Assembly: GCA_964582545.1 (NCBI GenBank)
Contig: CAZOSB010000007.1
Location: 1-64,000 of the forward strand
Length of the DNA: 64,000 nt
Direction of reading: 5' to 3'
DNA from: JAVVUJ01 sp964582545
Lineage (GTDB): Bacteria > Bacillota > Clostridia > Peptostreptococcales > Anaerovoracaceae
Below, one piece after another: positions 8,645 to 18,694 of this stretch (within the stretch, counting starts at the first letter, position 1; each line of letters begins with the position of its first letter). Made by a program: the position numbers and the translations under genes. The notes below the pieces were generated by a model. It was given only the letters and a program-made list of their open reading frames with translations, made no database searches and was not told the DNA's origin.

Positions 8645-9029
8645 ATGTTATTTATGAACTCAATTGCTTTATGTAAGACTGCAAATAAACTTTTATTTTA
8701 ATAATCGACAATTAATAACATTAATTTTAATTTCAGAAAGTATTATAACACATTTTTAAAAATATTCAAATGTCTTAAATATTAATAATTAAAAATAGTC
8801 TTGTTTGTCAAGAAATAGAAATTTCACACCCTTGAATTATTGTCAAGATATATTGAAACTTGTCAAGTTGTGTGCAATAATTTAATATACTTAAATATAA
8901 ATTTCAACATTAGGAATACATGCACCTTTACAATGACTTAAAAGCTTTACCTCAACCAGTCGATATTTTTAATAGAACATTTAATAAGCGCATTATTGAA
9001 AATAATTAAATAAAAAGGAGAAGTTAGTA
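8645..9029 (+). promoter_or_regulatory. Intergenic region with TTGTCAAG repeats and chemoreceptor promoter
   Basis: AT-rich gap between divergent genes. TTGTCAAG occurs three times on the plus strand (8805-8812, 8840-8847, 8860-8867). The third lies in a perfect 11-base palindrome ACTTGTCAAGT (8858-8868). Its TTGTCA (8860-8865) also forms the -35 of a good sigma-A promoter: 17-base spacer and TAATAT at 8883-8888. The expected leader is ~135 bases with no riboswitch I recognise. AAGGAG precedes the ATG at 9030. Confidence 0.5.
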
Positions 9030-10826
9030 ATGAAAAATCTTAAAATTACAGCAAAATTACTTACAGGATTTGGACTTGTTCTTGTAATGGTCATTGTTCT
9101 TGGAGCCGTTTCATTTACAGGACTTCGGTCGTTAAATAACACGGCACAAGGATTTGCTGAGATATCAGTACCGGCAGTATCCGATATTTGGACCGCCAGA
9201 CGAGACTTGATATCGATGCAGCGTTATTTGTTGAGAATGATATCCTCCAATGACAGAACCGCATTGGATTCGTACTCGAAATCAGCACTTACCGACAGAG
9301 AGAACCTGATGAGTGTTCTGGAAAATTTACAATCACTTGTGCCTGACTTCAAAGACACCATTGATGAGATAAAAAAGGCAGTGGATGATAACTCTCAGAA
9401 CCGCAAGGATATTGAAGCCTTATGTTACCAACTTACTCCCGAAGCAAAAGCACAAGCGAGCAAATTATTTGATGAAAAATATGCACCACTTTTTGATGAT
9501 GCAGCAAAGAAGCTAATATCCTTAACCGATGATATTAACAGTAGAATTGATAAGAGACAAGAAGCTGCAAATGCCACCGCTACAAGCGCTTATGTTACGA
9601 CCTTATCTATTTTGGGGTTGGTTATTATAATTACAGTTTTTGCCACGTTGCTAATTACTAAGTCCATAGCCACACCGGTGAAAGAGCTTGAAATGGCTGC
9701 CGATAAAATGTCTAATGGTGACTTAAATATTGATATCAAATATCAGAGCAAGGATGAACTTGGCAATCTTTCAGAAAGCATGAGAAAGTCCACAAGGACC
9801 ATTAAGGGTTATATTGATGCCATTGGAATGGCTATGGGATTGATGGCAGATGGAAATTTTGATGTTCCCGAACCGCCTGTCCCATTTATCGGTGACTTTA
9901 AAGATATTGAAAACTCTGTTAGAAGGCTTTCCCTTGAAATGTCAGATACCTTATCGCAAATAATGCTTGCTGCCGACCAAGTGTCAGCCGGATCCGACCA
10001 AGTGTCATCAGGTGCGCAAGCGTTGGCGCAGGGAGCAACAGAACAAGCAAGCTCTGTTGAAGAACTTGCGGCATCCATTACAGAAATTTCTGGTCAAGTT
10101 AAACAAAATGCCGACAATTCCTCTAAAGCTGATGCGATGGCGACCGATGCAACCCTTGCCATTACCACTAGCAACGAGCAAATGCAAAAGTTAATGAGTG
10201 CTATGAATGATATTAATGCTAAATCTGTTGAAATTAGCAAGATTATAAAAACTATAGAAGACATTGCGTTTCAGACCAATATCCTTGCACTTAACGCCGC
10301 AGTTGAAGCGGCAAGAGCAGGAGCAGCAGGAAAGGGTTTTGCTGTGGTTGCCGATGAAGTTAGAAATCTTGCAGGCAAATCAGCCGAGGCGGCTAAAAAT
10401 ACCACTGCGCTTATTGAAGGCTCTGTAACCTCCATTGTGCAGGGAGTTAAGCTTGCTGAAAGCACTGCAAAGGATTTGCTTGGAGCGGTTGAAAACGTAA
10501 AACAAACCACCACAATTATTGACGACATTACAAAAGCAAGCAACGAACAAGCAACTTCCATCGAGCAGGTTACCATTGGTGTTGACCAAATTTCGGCCGT
10601 AGTGCAAACCAACTCAGCAACCAGTGAGCAAAGTGCTGCTGCTTCTGAAGAACTGTCATCTCAAGCAAATATGCTTAAAGATCTTGTATCCAAATTCAAG
10701 ATAAAACAAATGGGAGCTTTTGTCCCATCAAACAATGACTTTTACATAGAAGAACCAAAGCAAAAGAAGCCCATTTCAGGGACCTATTTAAACACAATGA
10801 ATTCCTCTGATTTTAACAAATATTAA
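9030..10826 (+). CDS. Methyl-accepting chemotaxis protein
   Basis: Transmembrane chemoreceptor of 598 aa. TM1 (about 10-32), an extracellular four-helix-bundle sensor (~35-185), TM2 (~187-209), HAMP (~210-262), a second helical segment, then the long coiled-coil signalling domain with the conserved kinase-contacting hairpin around residues 411-450 (IAFQTNILALNAAVEAARAG). It lacks the NWETF-type tail for methyltransferase tethering. It is expected to control CheA and flagellar rotation, but no che genes are in the window. It appears monocistronic, with its own promoter and a terminator-like hairpin downstream. Confidence 0.93.
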   Translation: MKNLKITAKLLTGFGLVLVMVIVLGAVSFTGLRSLNNTAQGFAEISVPAVSDIWTARRDLISMQRYLLRMISSNDRTALDSYSKSALTDRENLMSVLENLQSLVPDFKDTIDEIKKAVDDNSQNRKDIEALCYQLTPEAKAQASKLFDEKYAPLFDDAAKKLISLTDDINSRIDKRQEAANATATSAYVTTLSILGLVIIITVFATLLITKSIATPVKELEMAADKMSNGDLNIDIKYQSKDELGNLSESMRKSTRTIKGYIDAIGMAMGLMADGNFDVPEPPVPFIGDFKDIENSVRRLSLEMSDTLSQIMLAADQVSAGSDQVSSGAQALAQGATEQASSVEELAASITEISGQVKQNADNSSKADAMATDATLAITTSNEQMQKLMSAMNDINAKSVEISKIIKTIEDIAFQTNILALNAAVEAARAGAAGKGFAVVADEVRNLAGKSAEAAKNTTALIEGSVTSIVQGVKLAESTAKDLLGAVENVKQTTTIIDDITKASNEQATSIEQVTIGVDQISAVVQTNSATSEQSAAASEELSSQANMLKDLVSKFKIKQMGAFVPSNNDFYIEEPKQKKPISGTYLNTMNSSDFNKY

Positions 10827-10950
10827 GAGGAGCAATGTTCATAAGTAGCTATAAAGAAAAGGCGGGTCCACTGTTTGAAGATAGTGACGACCTTAGCGGT
10901 TATCGTACCTTTTATTGCGACTATCGGCTTTATGCTATTCCAATCAATAT

Positions 10951-10990
10951 GCGGGGTGTCGCCATTTTGACACCCCGTTCTCTGATTTTT
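10951..10990 (+). terminator. Hairpin downstream of first chemoreceptor gene
   Basis: CGGGGTGTC and GACACCCCG (10952-10960/10969-10977) form a perfect 9-bp GC-rich stem with an 8-base loop. A short T run (10986-10990) follows after a gap. It lies ~125 bases after the stop. The 10827-11139 gap otherwise holds only the next promoter. Confidence 0.5.
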
Positions 10991-11026
10991 ATACGTCTGC
11001 AGAGAGAGCAAAGATAAAAAAATCTG

Positions 11027-11055
11027 TTGAAAACTTCAATGATTTGTAATATGAT
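11027..11055 (+). promoter_or_regulatory. Sigma-A promoter for the response regulator-kinase operon
   Basis: TTGAAA (11027-11032), 17 bases, TATGAT (11050-11055). It is followed by an ~80-base leader and AGAGGAG before the ATG at 11140. Confidence 0.55.
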
Positions 11056-11139
11056 AGTCTAGAAAATTAAAACTTAATAATAATTTTTATTTTTGGTGCT
11101 ATCGCTTAAAAACTATTATTATTTAAGAGGAGAATAGAT

Positions 11140-12213
11140 ATGAAGCACATTCTATTGGTGGACGATAATGCAGCAAGTTTAAATCATGCAGAGAATATTG
11201 TGAAAAGTACATATAAGGTTACTTGCCTAACGTCAGGGGCAACAGCATTAAAGTTCTTGCAGAAGCAATGCCCGGATTTGATTTTACTTGACATTAATAT
11301 GCCGGGAATGAGCGGATTTGATGTGGTTAAAGAGATAAAGTTGATGCCCCACATCAAAAAAATACCCATTATCTTTATTACTTCACAGTCTGATCCGGAG
11401 ACTGAAGGGCTTGCACTTTCTTTGGGAGTACAGGATTTTATATCAAAACCTATGGTGCCGCAAACAGCCATGTCCAGAATCAAAATGCACCTTGAGCTGT
11501 TTGAATACAGAGAGCAGCTAGAAGATATTATATTGCAAAAGACAGAGATGCTCACAGAGATGCAGGGGCTTTTATCGGAAAGCATTTCAGAGTTGGTAGA
11601 GCAAAGAGATGGGAGTACAGGGTCCCATATAAAACGTATTCGCTTTTATGTTGATTTGATTACAACAAAACTTATGGAAAAACAAACTCCCGGCTATCAG
11701 ATAAATGGGGATTTTAAAGTTAATATTTTGCGAGCTGCACCATTACACGATATTGGCAAAATTAAGGTGCTTGATCAAGTATTGATGAAACCGGATAAGC
11801 TTACCTTTGAAGAGATGGAACACGTTAAGAACCATACCATCTGGGGGGCAGAAGCCGTACATAGCGTAGCTGCTAAAATGTATGATGATGAATTCTTGGT
11901 AATGGTGGAACAGGTAATCCGCCATCATCATGAAAAGTGGAATGGTACCGGTTACCCCGATCAATTGAAAGGAGAAGGCATTCCTTTGTGCGCGCGGATC
12001 ATGTCCATAGCAGATGTGTATGACGCATTAGTAAGCGCTCGCCCTTATAAAAAACCGTTCCCTCACGAAGCTGCCATCGATATAATGAAAAAAGATAAAG
12101 AAACCGCTTTTGATCCTATCCTTACAGATGTTTTTTTAGATGCTATAGAGCAATACCGCTTGGAGAATCCCAACAGCGATGAAGAACAGGACATCGAAAA
12201 TACCATCAAATAA
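11140..12213 (+). CDS. Response regulator with HD-GYP c-di-GMP phosphodiesterase domain
   Basis: RpfG-like protein of 357 aa. A receiver domain (residues 1-122, phospho-acceptor Asp51 in LLDINMPG) is joined by a helix to an HD-GYP domain (about 145-345). That domain has HDIGK (203-207), the HHHE run (~262-265) and GYP (271-273), so the catalytic set appears intact. It should hydrolyse c-di-GMP when phosphorylated, changing motility or adhesion. The hybrid kinase gene starts 21 bases downstream, making it the likely phosphodonor. Confidence 0.92.
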   Translation: MKHILLVDDNAASLNHAENIVKSTYKVTCLTSGATALKFLQKQCPDLILLDINMPGMSGFDVVKEIKLMPHIKKIPIIFITSQSDPETEGLALSLGVQDFISKPMVPQTAMSRIKMHLELFEYREQLEDIILQKTEMLTEMQGLLSESISELVEQRDGSTGSHIKRIRFYVDLITTKLMEKQTPGYQINGDFKVNILRAAPLHDIGKIKVLDQVLMKPDKLTFEEMEHVKNHTIWGAEAVHSVAAKMYDDEFLVMVEQVIRHHHEKWNGTGYPDQLKGEGIPLCARIMSIADVYDALVSARPYKKPFPHEAAIDIMKKDKETAFDPILTDVFLDAIEQYRLENPNSDEEQDIENTIK

Positions 12214-12234
12214 AATTTTATAATGAGGTGATTT

Positions 12235-15069
12235 ATGGGTAAATACAAAGAATGGTTATTAAAAACAACCGGCACGAAGAAATATTCACCAGCTGTGATT
12301 GTGGTTATGATGGTACTGATTGGTGCTATATCTTTTGGTATCGGTGCTTTGTTCTATACGGGAGCAAAGGCGGAAAGCATTGCTACGGAGAACACCAACA
12401 ACCTAGTAGAAGTGACAGATATTGTAGAGATGTTATGGCGATGCCGTGTACTGGGTCGAGACATTCTATTGCAAGAGGACTCGAACATAAGAGAGCAATG
12501 GTATAACGAATATTTGGATTATTACAAAGAACTTGATAAAATGATGGATAACTATCATTCAAAACTATCAGGCAAGAGTGCGGATGATTTTGCTGAATTA
12601 ATTCAACAAGAAAATATCTACCGTGATGGTATGCTGGATTCTGCCAACTTAAAACATTTAGAAGGAAAAGATCAGGAAGCTTTAGCTGCTTTGCGTGATG
12701 TAACACCCATTGCCATTGTTTTTTTTGAACATATGTCCGAGTATGTTCAGGAGCAAAAGACTAATATTTTAAATATCACTCACCAAAATCGTGTAACAGC
12801 ACAAGTAATAGGTGTTATTTTTGCTGCTATCTGTGCTTTTGGAGCTTTAATGATTTTTATAACTATGCAGATGATGCGCGAACAAATGGAACTTGCTAAA
12901 AAAGCTGATGCTGCGAAAAGTAACTTTTTAGCAAATATGTCACATGAGATTCGTACTCCCATGAATTCTATTTTGGGTATGGCGGAGATTATTTTACGTG
13001 AAGATACCAGTGACACCGTAACAGAGAATACATATACGATCAAAAGATCTGCCGATGTGTTACTTTCTATTATCAATGATATATTGGATTTTTCAAAGAT
13101 TGAATCGGGTAAAATGGATTTGGTGGAGATGCCATACTGGATGCCAACGATTATTAATGATGTATCTAATATCACTCTATTAAAGATTGGTCATAAGCCT
13201 GTGGAATTTATTTTGGAGGCAGATGCGAATATTCCAAATCAGCTGACTGGCGATGAAGTTAGAATCAGACAGGTTTTAGTGAACTTATTAAGCAATGCCG
13301 CAAAGTTTACACATGATGGATTTGTAAAGCTAAAACTTTGGTGCGAGCCGACAGATACAAATGGGGTTGTTATTCTGAATGCATCCATATCGGACAGTGG
13401 TATCGGCATGAAACCGGAAGATTTAAGCAGTCTGTATTCTGATTTTGTGCGACTTGACACTACAAAAAATCGAGAGATAGAAGGTACCGGTTTGGGGTTA
13501 CCCATAACAAAACGGCTCATTACGCTTATGGGTGGTGAAATTGAGGTGGAAAGCGTATATGGTCAAGGAACTACGTTTACGGTTCGACTATCGCAAAAGG
13601 TAGCTGACGAAAACCCTATAGCCAAAATAAATCATGATGGTCTTATGAGCGTTGTATTACATGATTCTGAGTATCAATCTGCTGCATTAGAATATGCGTT
13701 TGAGAACTTAGGAACCCAGTACCAACTGTTTAATACAGAAAAAGATTTTGTAAATGACCTTTCTGAAAAGAACTACACTCATATTTTTATTGAGTTAGCT
13801 GTATATAGAAGTATCGGTGAGACCATTAAAGAAAATGCACCAGATAGTAAAATTGTAATTATTTTGGATAAAAATGAAAATATAAAACTTAAGAAAAGTG
13901 AACTTGCATTATATAAACCTATTTATAGCCTGGCTATAGCTTCCGTTTTAAATAACGAGAAACACTCACAGCATTACCTCCAAAAGAAAGTGGGCACGAC
14001 CCATGATTTTATTGCTCCGGAGGCACATGTGTTGGTAGTTGACGACAACAGTGTCAATTTAAAAGTTGCAGAAGGATTGCTCAATCCATATAAACTGAAA
14101 GTATCAACTGCCATAAGCGGCATAGACTGTTTGGCTCTCATTCAAAAAACACAATATGATATAATTTTTATGGATCATATGATGCCTGTGATGGACGGTG
14201 TGGAAACGGTTCGCCATATTCGTGCGGAAGGTGGGGAGTATGGTAAAAATGTGACCATTGTAGCACTGACGGCCAATGCCATAAGCGGTATGCGAGAGAT
14301 GTTCTTAGCGGAAAGTTTTAACGGGTTTTTAGCAAAACCTATAGAGCTTCAAAAATTAGATGAGGTATTGCGTGAGTTTTTACCCCAAAATTTGATTATT
14401 CCTTTGGACGTACCAGCCGATGACGAAGAAGAAACAGAACGAAATAAACGCCAGGAGGTCGAAAAAATAGAAAAGGAAAGTAGGATAAACATACCGGGTC
14501 TCGATATGCATTTGGCAATTGGAAATAACATTAATGTAGATAACTTACTGTCGGTGCTTGAGGTCGTTTATGCTGACGGAGATAAAAAGATTGAGAAGAT
14601 GGAACAAAATATCAACGATAGGGACTTAGGGGCATATATGATGGAAGTGCATGCGCTAAAATCCGTTGCCGCCGGAATTGGTGCCACTGCTCTGTCAAAG
14701 CTGGCATTGGAACACGAGACGGCTGCAAGAGAAAATAACTTCTCTCTGATTGAAGAGGGGTTTGAGGGATTGGTTGACAATTATAGGATTCTATTAAAAA
14801 ACATTAAGCCATATGTTGCTTGTGCGGAAAGGCAGGTGGAGGAAGAGTCTTTAATTCATATGAATGAACGATCAATATTCGAAAAATTGTCAGAGATTAG
14901 TGCTCTTGCAGAGGAATATGATAAGGATAATGCTATTTTTATCATCGACGAATTATTAGGAGCAAGGATAGAACCATCTTTACGAGATAAACTTTTGCAG
15001 GCAAAAGCAGACTTGCAGGTATACGAATATGATCGTGCCATAGCCCTAGCCCAAGCAGCCCCCAATTAA
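12235..15069 (+). CDS. Hybrid sensor histidine kinase with receiver and Hpt domains
   Basis: Membrane kinase of 944 aa. TM1 (~19-41), extracellular helical sensor (~50-185), TM2 (~189-211), HisKA with phospho-accepting His237 in NMSHEIRTPM, HATPase (N box, DSGIGM, GTGLGLP), a degenerate receiver-like segment (~465-580), a true receiver with Asp647 in FMDHMMPVMDG, and an Hpt domain with His806 in EVHALKS. This gives a full phosphorelay that could end on the HD-GYP regulator encoded just upstream. The sensor domain is strikingly like that of the next gene (shared RGRDILLQ-type, YRDGM and NVTPIA-type segments), so both should sense the same signal. Confidence 0.93.
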   Translation: MGKYKEWLLKTTGTKKYSPAVIVVMMVLIGAISFGIGALFYTGAKAESIATENTNNLVEVTDIVEMLWRCRVLGRDILLQEDSNIREQWYNEYLDYYKELDKMMDNYHSKLSGKSADDFAELIQQENIYRDGMLDSANLKHLEGKDQEALAALRDVTPIAIVFFEHMSEYVQEQKTNILNITHQNRVTAQVIGVIFAAICAFGALMIFITMQMMREQMELAKKADAAKSNFLANMSHEIRTPMNSILGMAEIILREDTSDTVTENTYTIKRSADVLLSIINDILDFSKIESGKMDLVEMPYWMPTIINDVSNITLLKIGHKPVEFILEADANIPNQLTGDEVRIRQVLVNLLSNAAKFTHDGFVKLKLWCEPTDTNGVVILNASISDSGIGMKPEDLSSLYSDFVRLDTTKNREIEGTGLGLPITKRLITLMGGEIEVESVYGQGTTFTVRLSQKVADENPIAKINHDGLMSVVLHDSEYQSAALEYAFENLGTQYQLFNTEKDFVNDLSEKNYTHIFIELAVYRSIGETIKENAPDSKIVIILDKNENIKLKKSELALYKPIYSLAIASVLNNEKHSQHYLQKKVGTTHDFIAPEAHVLVVDDNSVNLKVAEGLLNPYKLKVSTAISGIDCLALIQKTQYDIIFMDHMMPVMDGVETVRHIRAEGGEYGKNVTIVALTANAISGMREMFLAESFNGFLAKPIELQKLDEVLREFLPQNLIIPLDVPADDEEETERNKRQEVEKIEKESRINIPGLDMHLAIGNNINVDNLLSVLEVVYADGDKKIEKMEQNINDRDLGAYMMEVHALKSVAAGIGATALSKLALEHETAARENNFSLIEEGFEGLVDNYRILLKNIKPYVACAERQVEEESLIHMNERSIFEKLSEISALAEEYDKDNAIFIIDELLGARIEPSLRDKLLQAKADLQVYEYDRAIALAQAAPN

Positions 15070-15161
15070 AATCTTTATACATACTGGATATTGCTATTAA
15101 CCCTTTTATTGCAAAATATTTGTTACAATTAGGGCAACGTTTTTAAAACATGGGAGGAAAA

Positions 15162-16847
15162 ATGAATCGATATTTAAGCTGGTTAGACAACGCAAAAACA
15201 AGAAACAAACTCTTACCCGTTCAATTTGTGGCATTGCTTCTAATATTTTTTATGATGGCAATTTCTATAATTTCAATCTTTTATTTAAATAAGATTGCTG
15301 AACGTGTTTTTTCAGTAAATGTAGGTAATTCGGAAGAAATTCATGATATCGTAGAAACTATGTATATGTGCCGTGTAAGGGGACGAGATATTCTACTGCA
15401 AGATGATCCTGCGGCACGTGCAACTCTTTATACTGAATACATCAACTATTTTAATCAGCTCGACACTTTAATGGAGGCCTATTCTAAAAAACTTTCCGGA
15501 GAAAAGCTAGAAGTTTTTAAGGGGATAATTGAGAGTAAGAACGAGTATCGAGATGGTATGATACTCTCCGCCGACTTAAAAAATGAGGGCGGTAAGGATG
15601 AACAAGCCTTATTTGAACTGCGTAATGTAACGCCCATTGCGACTGCATTTTTTGGCTCAATGAAGGACTTTTTGGAGCAAGAAACCGCCTCTATAGATGT
15701 TGCGGTACAAGCAAATAAGGTTACCGCTATCTATGTTGCGGTCTTAAGTGGAGTAGTTTCCTTGTTAGGTGCAGTCTTGCTTATTTTTATCAGTAAAACT
15801 GTTGTAAAAAACATCTCATCTAAGCTGGTAAGGTTACAATCCCTCGTAATTGAGATTGTTGAAACCGGTAATGTAAACGTAAAAGTTCCCGATGAATTAT
15901 GCACGCAAGATGAACCGGGACATATTGCTGATGCCATGAAAGAATTGCAGGCATTGTTATCAGACTATTCAAGGATTGCTTCGGAAATTGCGGCAGGCAA
16001 TTATGCTCAAAAAATTATACATAAATCCCAGAACGATACATTGTCCCATAGCCTAGAGTCTATGATCTCCGCAAGCAATCATATCTTGACACAGATTAGA
16101 CATGCTTCAGAAAGTGTTTTGTTCGGTGCTGAGCAAGTTTCCAACGGAGCAAACTCTTTATCACATGGTACTACTCAGCAATCGGCGTCTGTTGAAGAGT
16201 TATCTTCTGAAATAGCTGACATGCAATCACAATTTAAGTTGATCAGTGAAAACGTTGAAAAGGCAAGACAGGATACCAGCGTGGCTGAATCTGATTTAAC
16301 AGAAACTAATCTGAGAATGAAGAACTTAATGCAAGACATTATCAATGTTAATCGTAAATCCGCAGAGGTAAGCAAAATAATTAAAACCATTGAAGATATT
16401 GCATTTCAAACGAATATACTTGCACTCAATGCAGCCGTAGAAGCAGCCCGAGCAGGTGTTGCAGGAAAAGGATTTGCAGTAGTTGCCGATGAAGTTAGAA
16501 ACTTGGCAGCAAAATCCTCTGAAGCTGCTAAAAGCACTACAACATTAATTGAAGATACTGTTTCATCCATTACTACCGTTGTAAAAAATGCAGAGCAGAC
16601 TACCGAAACTATGGATAACATTACAAATACAACTCGTCATGTTGCAGAGAATGTTCGCATCATCTCTGAGGCTACAAGTAATGAGTATGAAAGCGTCAAT
16701 AAGATTTCCCAAGGAATTGATAGGATTTCTTCAGTTGTGAAAGCAAATGCTGCTACCAGCGAAGAAAGTGCAACTGCAAGCGAGGAACTTTCCAGTCAAG
16801 CGAATCTGTTAAAATCGCTGGTTGCAAAATTTAAACTTAATGAATAA
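15162..16847 (+). CDS. Methyl-accepting chemotaxis protein paired with the hybrid kinase
   Basis: Chemoreceptor of 561 aa. TM1 (~18-40), an extracellular helical sensor (~45-185) closely related to the sensor of the upstream kinase, TM2 (~189-212), HAMP-like region and a signalling domain with the conserved hairpin near residues 413-450. There is no C-terminal NWETF pentapeptide. The frame is open from an ATG at 15150, but that codon overlaps the GGGAGG ribosome site (15152-15157), so the ATG at 15162 is the better start. It lies 92 bases after the kinase gene, probably in the same unit. Confidence 0.92.
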   Translation: MNRYLSWLDNAKTRNKLLPVQFVALLLIFFMMAISIISIFYLNKIAERVFSVNVGNSEEIHDIVETMYMCRVRGRDILLQDDPAARATLYTEYINYFNQLDTLMEAYSKKLSGEKLEVFKGIIESKNEYRDGMILSADLKNEGGKDEQALFELRNVTPIATAFFGSMKDFLEQETASIDVAVQANKVTAIYVAVLSGVVSLLGAVLLIFISKTVVKNISSKLVRLQSLVIEIVETGNVNVKVPDELCTQDEPGHIADAMKELQALLSDYSRIASEIAAGNYAQKIIHKSQNDTLSHSLESMISASNHILTQIRHASESVLFGAEQVSNGANSLSHGTTQQSASVEELSSEIADMQSQFKLISENVEKARQDTSVAESDLTETNLRMKNLMQDIINVNRKSAEVSKIIKTIEDIAFQTNILALNAAVEAARAGVAGKGFAVVADEVRNLAAKSSEAAKSTTTLIEDTVSSITTVVKNAEQTTETMDNITNTTRHVAENVRIISEATSNEYESVNKISQGIDRISSVVKANAATSEESATASEELSSQANLLKSLVAKFKLNE

Positions 16848-16945
16848 GTTAATTCATTTTATTCACCATAAAGATAAAATTTCCATAAAATATTTATAAG
16901 GTGTAAGTTTTTTACATCAAATAAATATAAAAATAGGTGAATATC

Positions 16946-17515
16946 ATGTTTAATAATTCGTGTTATAATCTGCAATGTAATTTACCAAAAGAGGTAGATG
17001 TACCGATTGAGCTTTACAAATCCTTAAGAGGTGAATACTTTATCGGCTATGCAGATAATATGACACTTGGAAATAATACAAGTTGTTGGGCAATGTTATA
17101 CAATCCCCCATGTTCAGAAGTAAATTTGCACGTAAATGTTTGGACGGTAACAGATATTTCTACAGCACCTTTTCGTGCACAATTTTGGTTTAATGCAGAC
17201 CCTCCAGGGACATCGACAGTTTCAACCCTTGTAACGCCATCCAACACGGCAATTTGCCCGTTGCCAAAGCCTAAAATTTTACTTGAGCAAGCATCCAATG
17301 TAACGGGAGAACCAGAAGGAGGCGTAAAAGCCTTTGTTCGCAGAGGTGAGCCTGGAACCACATTGGTTGAGACAGAAAATGGGAAACTTATATTTCCTCC
17401 AGGTGGTTCATTTTTGGTTTTTCTTTCCCTACAGGATGCACCAACTACCACAGCATCGGGTAGAATCGCGTTCGGATGGTGGGAGGAAGATATTACCGCA
17501 AAATGTATCTACTAA
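16946..17515 (+). CDS. Conserved hypothetical protein, DUF6143-like
   Basis: A 189-residue protein with no signal peptide or membrane helix, rich in beta-prone segments. Motifs such as GEYFIGYADN, NVWTVTDIS and FPPGGSFLVFL match, from memory, a family in spore-forming Firmicutes known as DUF6143; its function is unknown. An in-frame GTG at 16937 overlaps the AGGTGA ribosome site, so the ATG at 16946 is chosen. It is preceded by ~100 bases without a gene. The sequence gives no functional clue; a spore-coat or extracellular adhesive role is only a guess. Confidence 0.75.
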   Translation: MFNNSCYNLQCNLPKEVDVPIELYKSLRGEYFIGYADNMTLGNNTSCWAMLYNPPCSEVNLHVNVWTVTDISTAPFRAQFWFNADPPGTSTVSTLVTPSNTAICPLPKPKILLEQASNVTGEPEGGVKAFVRRGEPGTTLVETENGKLIFPPGGSFLVFLSLQDAPTTTASGRIAFGWWEEDITAKCIY

Positions 17516-17648
17516 TAGAAGGATAGGATAAAATACAGGATTTATTGACATATTATATCATAAAGTTTGATAAAATTGGATAAGAGAAATTAATAATTTC
17601 TTAAGTGAATCAATATTTTATCCAGTAGGGGAGTATAAGAAAAAACAA

Positions 17649-18455
17649 ATGAAAAAACACAAAATACTAATCTGCACTGTAGGTTTGTTTTTGTTCTTGT
17701 TATCGGGATGCTCTTATAGTAACAATGATAATTACAATAGTTTTAAAGAGCAGATCGAAAGGGAAGCTGTTTCAGCAAACATTTTATTAATTGAGCTAAA
17801 ATATGAAAACTCAGTAAACAGCAATTCCGTATCTGAGTTAGCTGGTGCAAGTGGAGTAATATACAAAAAAGAAGGGGAAAAGTACTTTGCACTTACCGCG
17901 TTTCATGTGGTAAGCGAATATTTGAAATCGGATACTTCCAAGTTGTTTATACTTGCTCATGATGAAAAGCGTCGTTCATTTGATACGATTAAAGAAAATT
18001 ATATTGGCATGGAGGAATACTATGCTTTATTTCCTATGGCAAACATTGAGTATTATGATGAAAAATATGATTTAGCGGTAATCAGTTTTACTTCCAGTAA
18101 AGAATATACCGCTTTGCCATTATCCAGCAGAGAACCACAATACAACGATGTGATAGCAACCATTAGCAATCCTCACGATTACGAAAGAAATAAAATTACT
18201 ATTGGAAAAATTACCAGTAAAAAACCGCTTCCTTTCGGAGACCAAGCTGGTAAATTACAATATAATATCATAGAACACTCAGCCAAAATTTCTCTCGGTA
18301 GCAGCGGAAGCGTTTTATTGAATAAGAGCTTAGAAATTGTAGGAATCAATTTGGGTGGGAGTGAAAATATTTTACGACAAAATATACGTGGAAAAGCTAT
18401 GCCAAGTGATAAAATTCTTGAATTTTTAAGAGATTTTGAGAATTCGAGATCATAA
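17649..18455 (+). CDS. Lipoprotein trypsin-like serine protease
   Basis: Predicted lipid-anchored extracellular protease of 268 aa. The signal peptide ends in lipobox LSGC (Cys21). The chymotrypsin-fold triad is visible as His86 (TAFHVV), Asp141 (KYDLAVISF) and Ser219 (GSSGSVLL), as in DegP/HtrA-type peptidases. No PDZ domain follows, so it is shorter than typical HtrA. The ribosome site is weak. It stands alone between the DUF6143-like gene and a strong terminator. Its substrate is unknown; cell-surface quality control is likely. Confidence 0.85.
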   Translation: MKKHKILICTVGLFLFLLSGCSYSNNDNYNSFKEQIEREAVSANILLIELKYENSVNSNSVSELAGASGVIYKKEGEKYFALTAFHVVSEYLKSDTSKLFILAHDEKRRSFDTIKENYIGMEEYYALFPMANIEYYDEKYDLAVISFTSSKEYTALPLSSREPQYNDVIATISNPHDYERNKITIGKITSKKPLPFGDQAGKLQYNIIEHSAKISLGSSGSVLLNKSLEIVGINLGGSENILRQNIRGKAMPSDKILEFLRDFENSRS

Positions 18456-18489
18456 TAAACGTTGAAGTGGCAGAATATTAATGAACGAG

Positions 18490-18550
18490 AAAATAGGAAT
18501 GAAAGAGTGACCACTTCCGGATCTCGTCTGTAAGGATGACTCTTTGCAAG
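18490..18550. repeat. Diverged second copy of the hcp-downstream element
   Basis: Read on the minus strand, this segment begins with CTTGCAAAGAGTC, identical to 2168-2180. It continues with CCTT, CGA and GGAA blocks at roughly matching spacing. The hairpins of the first copy are not preserved, so homology is uncertain. Confidence 0.35.
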
Positions 18551-18587
18551 AAAAGTACGTCAAATTTCGTCGACGTACTTTTCTTTT
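18548..18587 (+). terminator. Strong hairpin after the serine protease gene
   Basis: AAGAAAAGTACGTC (18548-18561) pairs perfectly with 18572-18585 (14 bp), followed by TT. The stem itself is T-rich at the 3' side. It can also act on the opposing strand. Confidence 0.65.
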
Positions 18588-18694
18588 ATCTGTATTAATG
18601 TGAGTTTCAAATAAATCAACCTGATAATTTCTTTATTCAGCGATTAAATCACCTTTTTTGAAAGACTTTTCCCTTAGGTTCATTATAGAATCCT

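Noticed and set aside
10835..11017. 60-codon frame after the first chemoreceptor
   Set aside because: The ribosome site is only two bases from the ATG, the frame runs through the terminator hairpin and the sequence is not protein-like.
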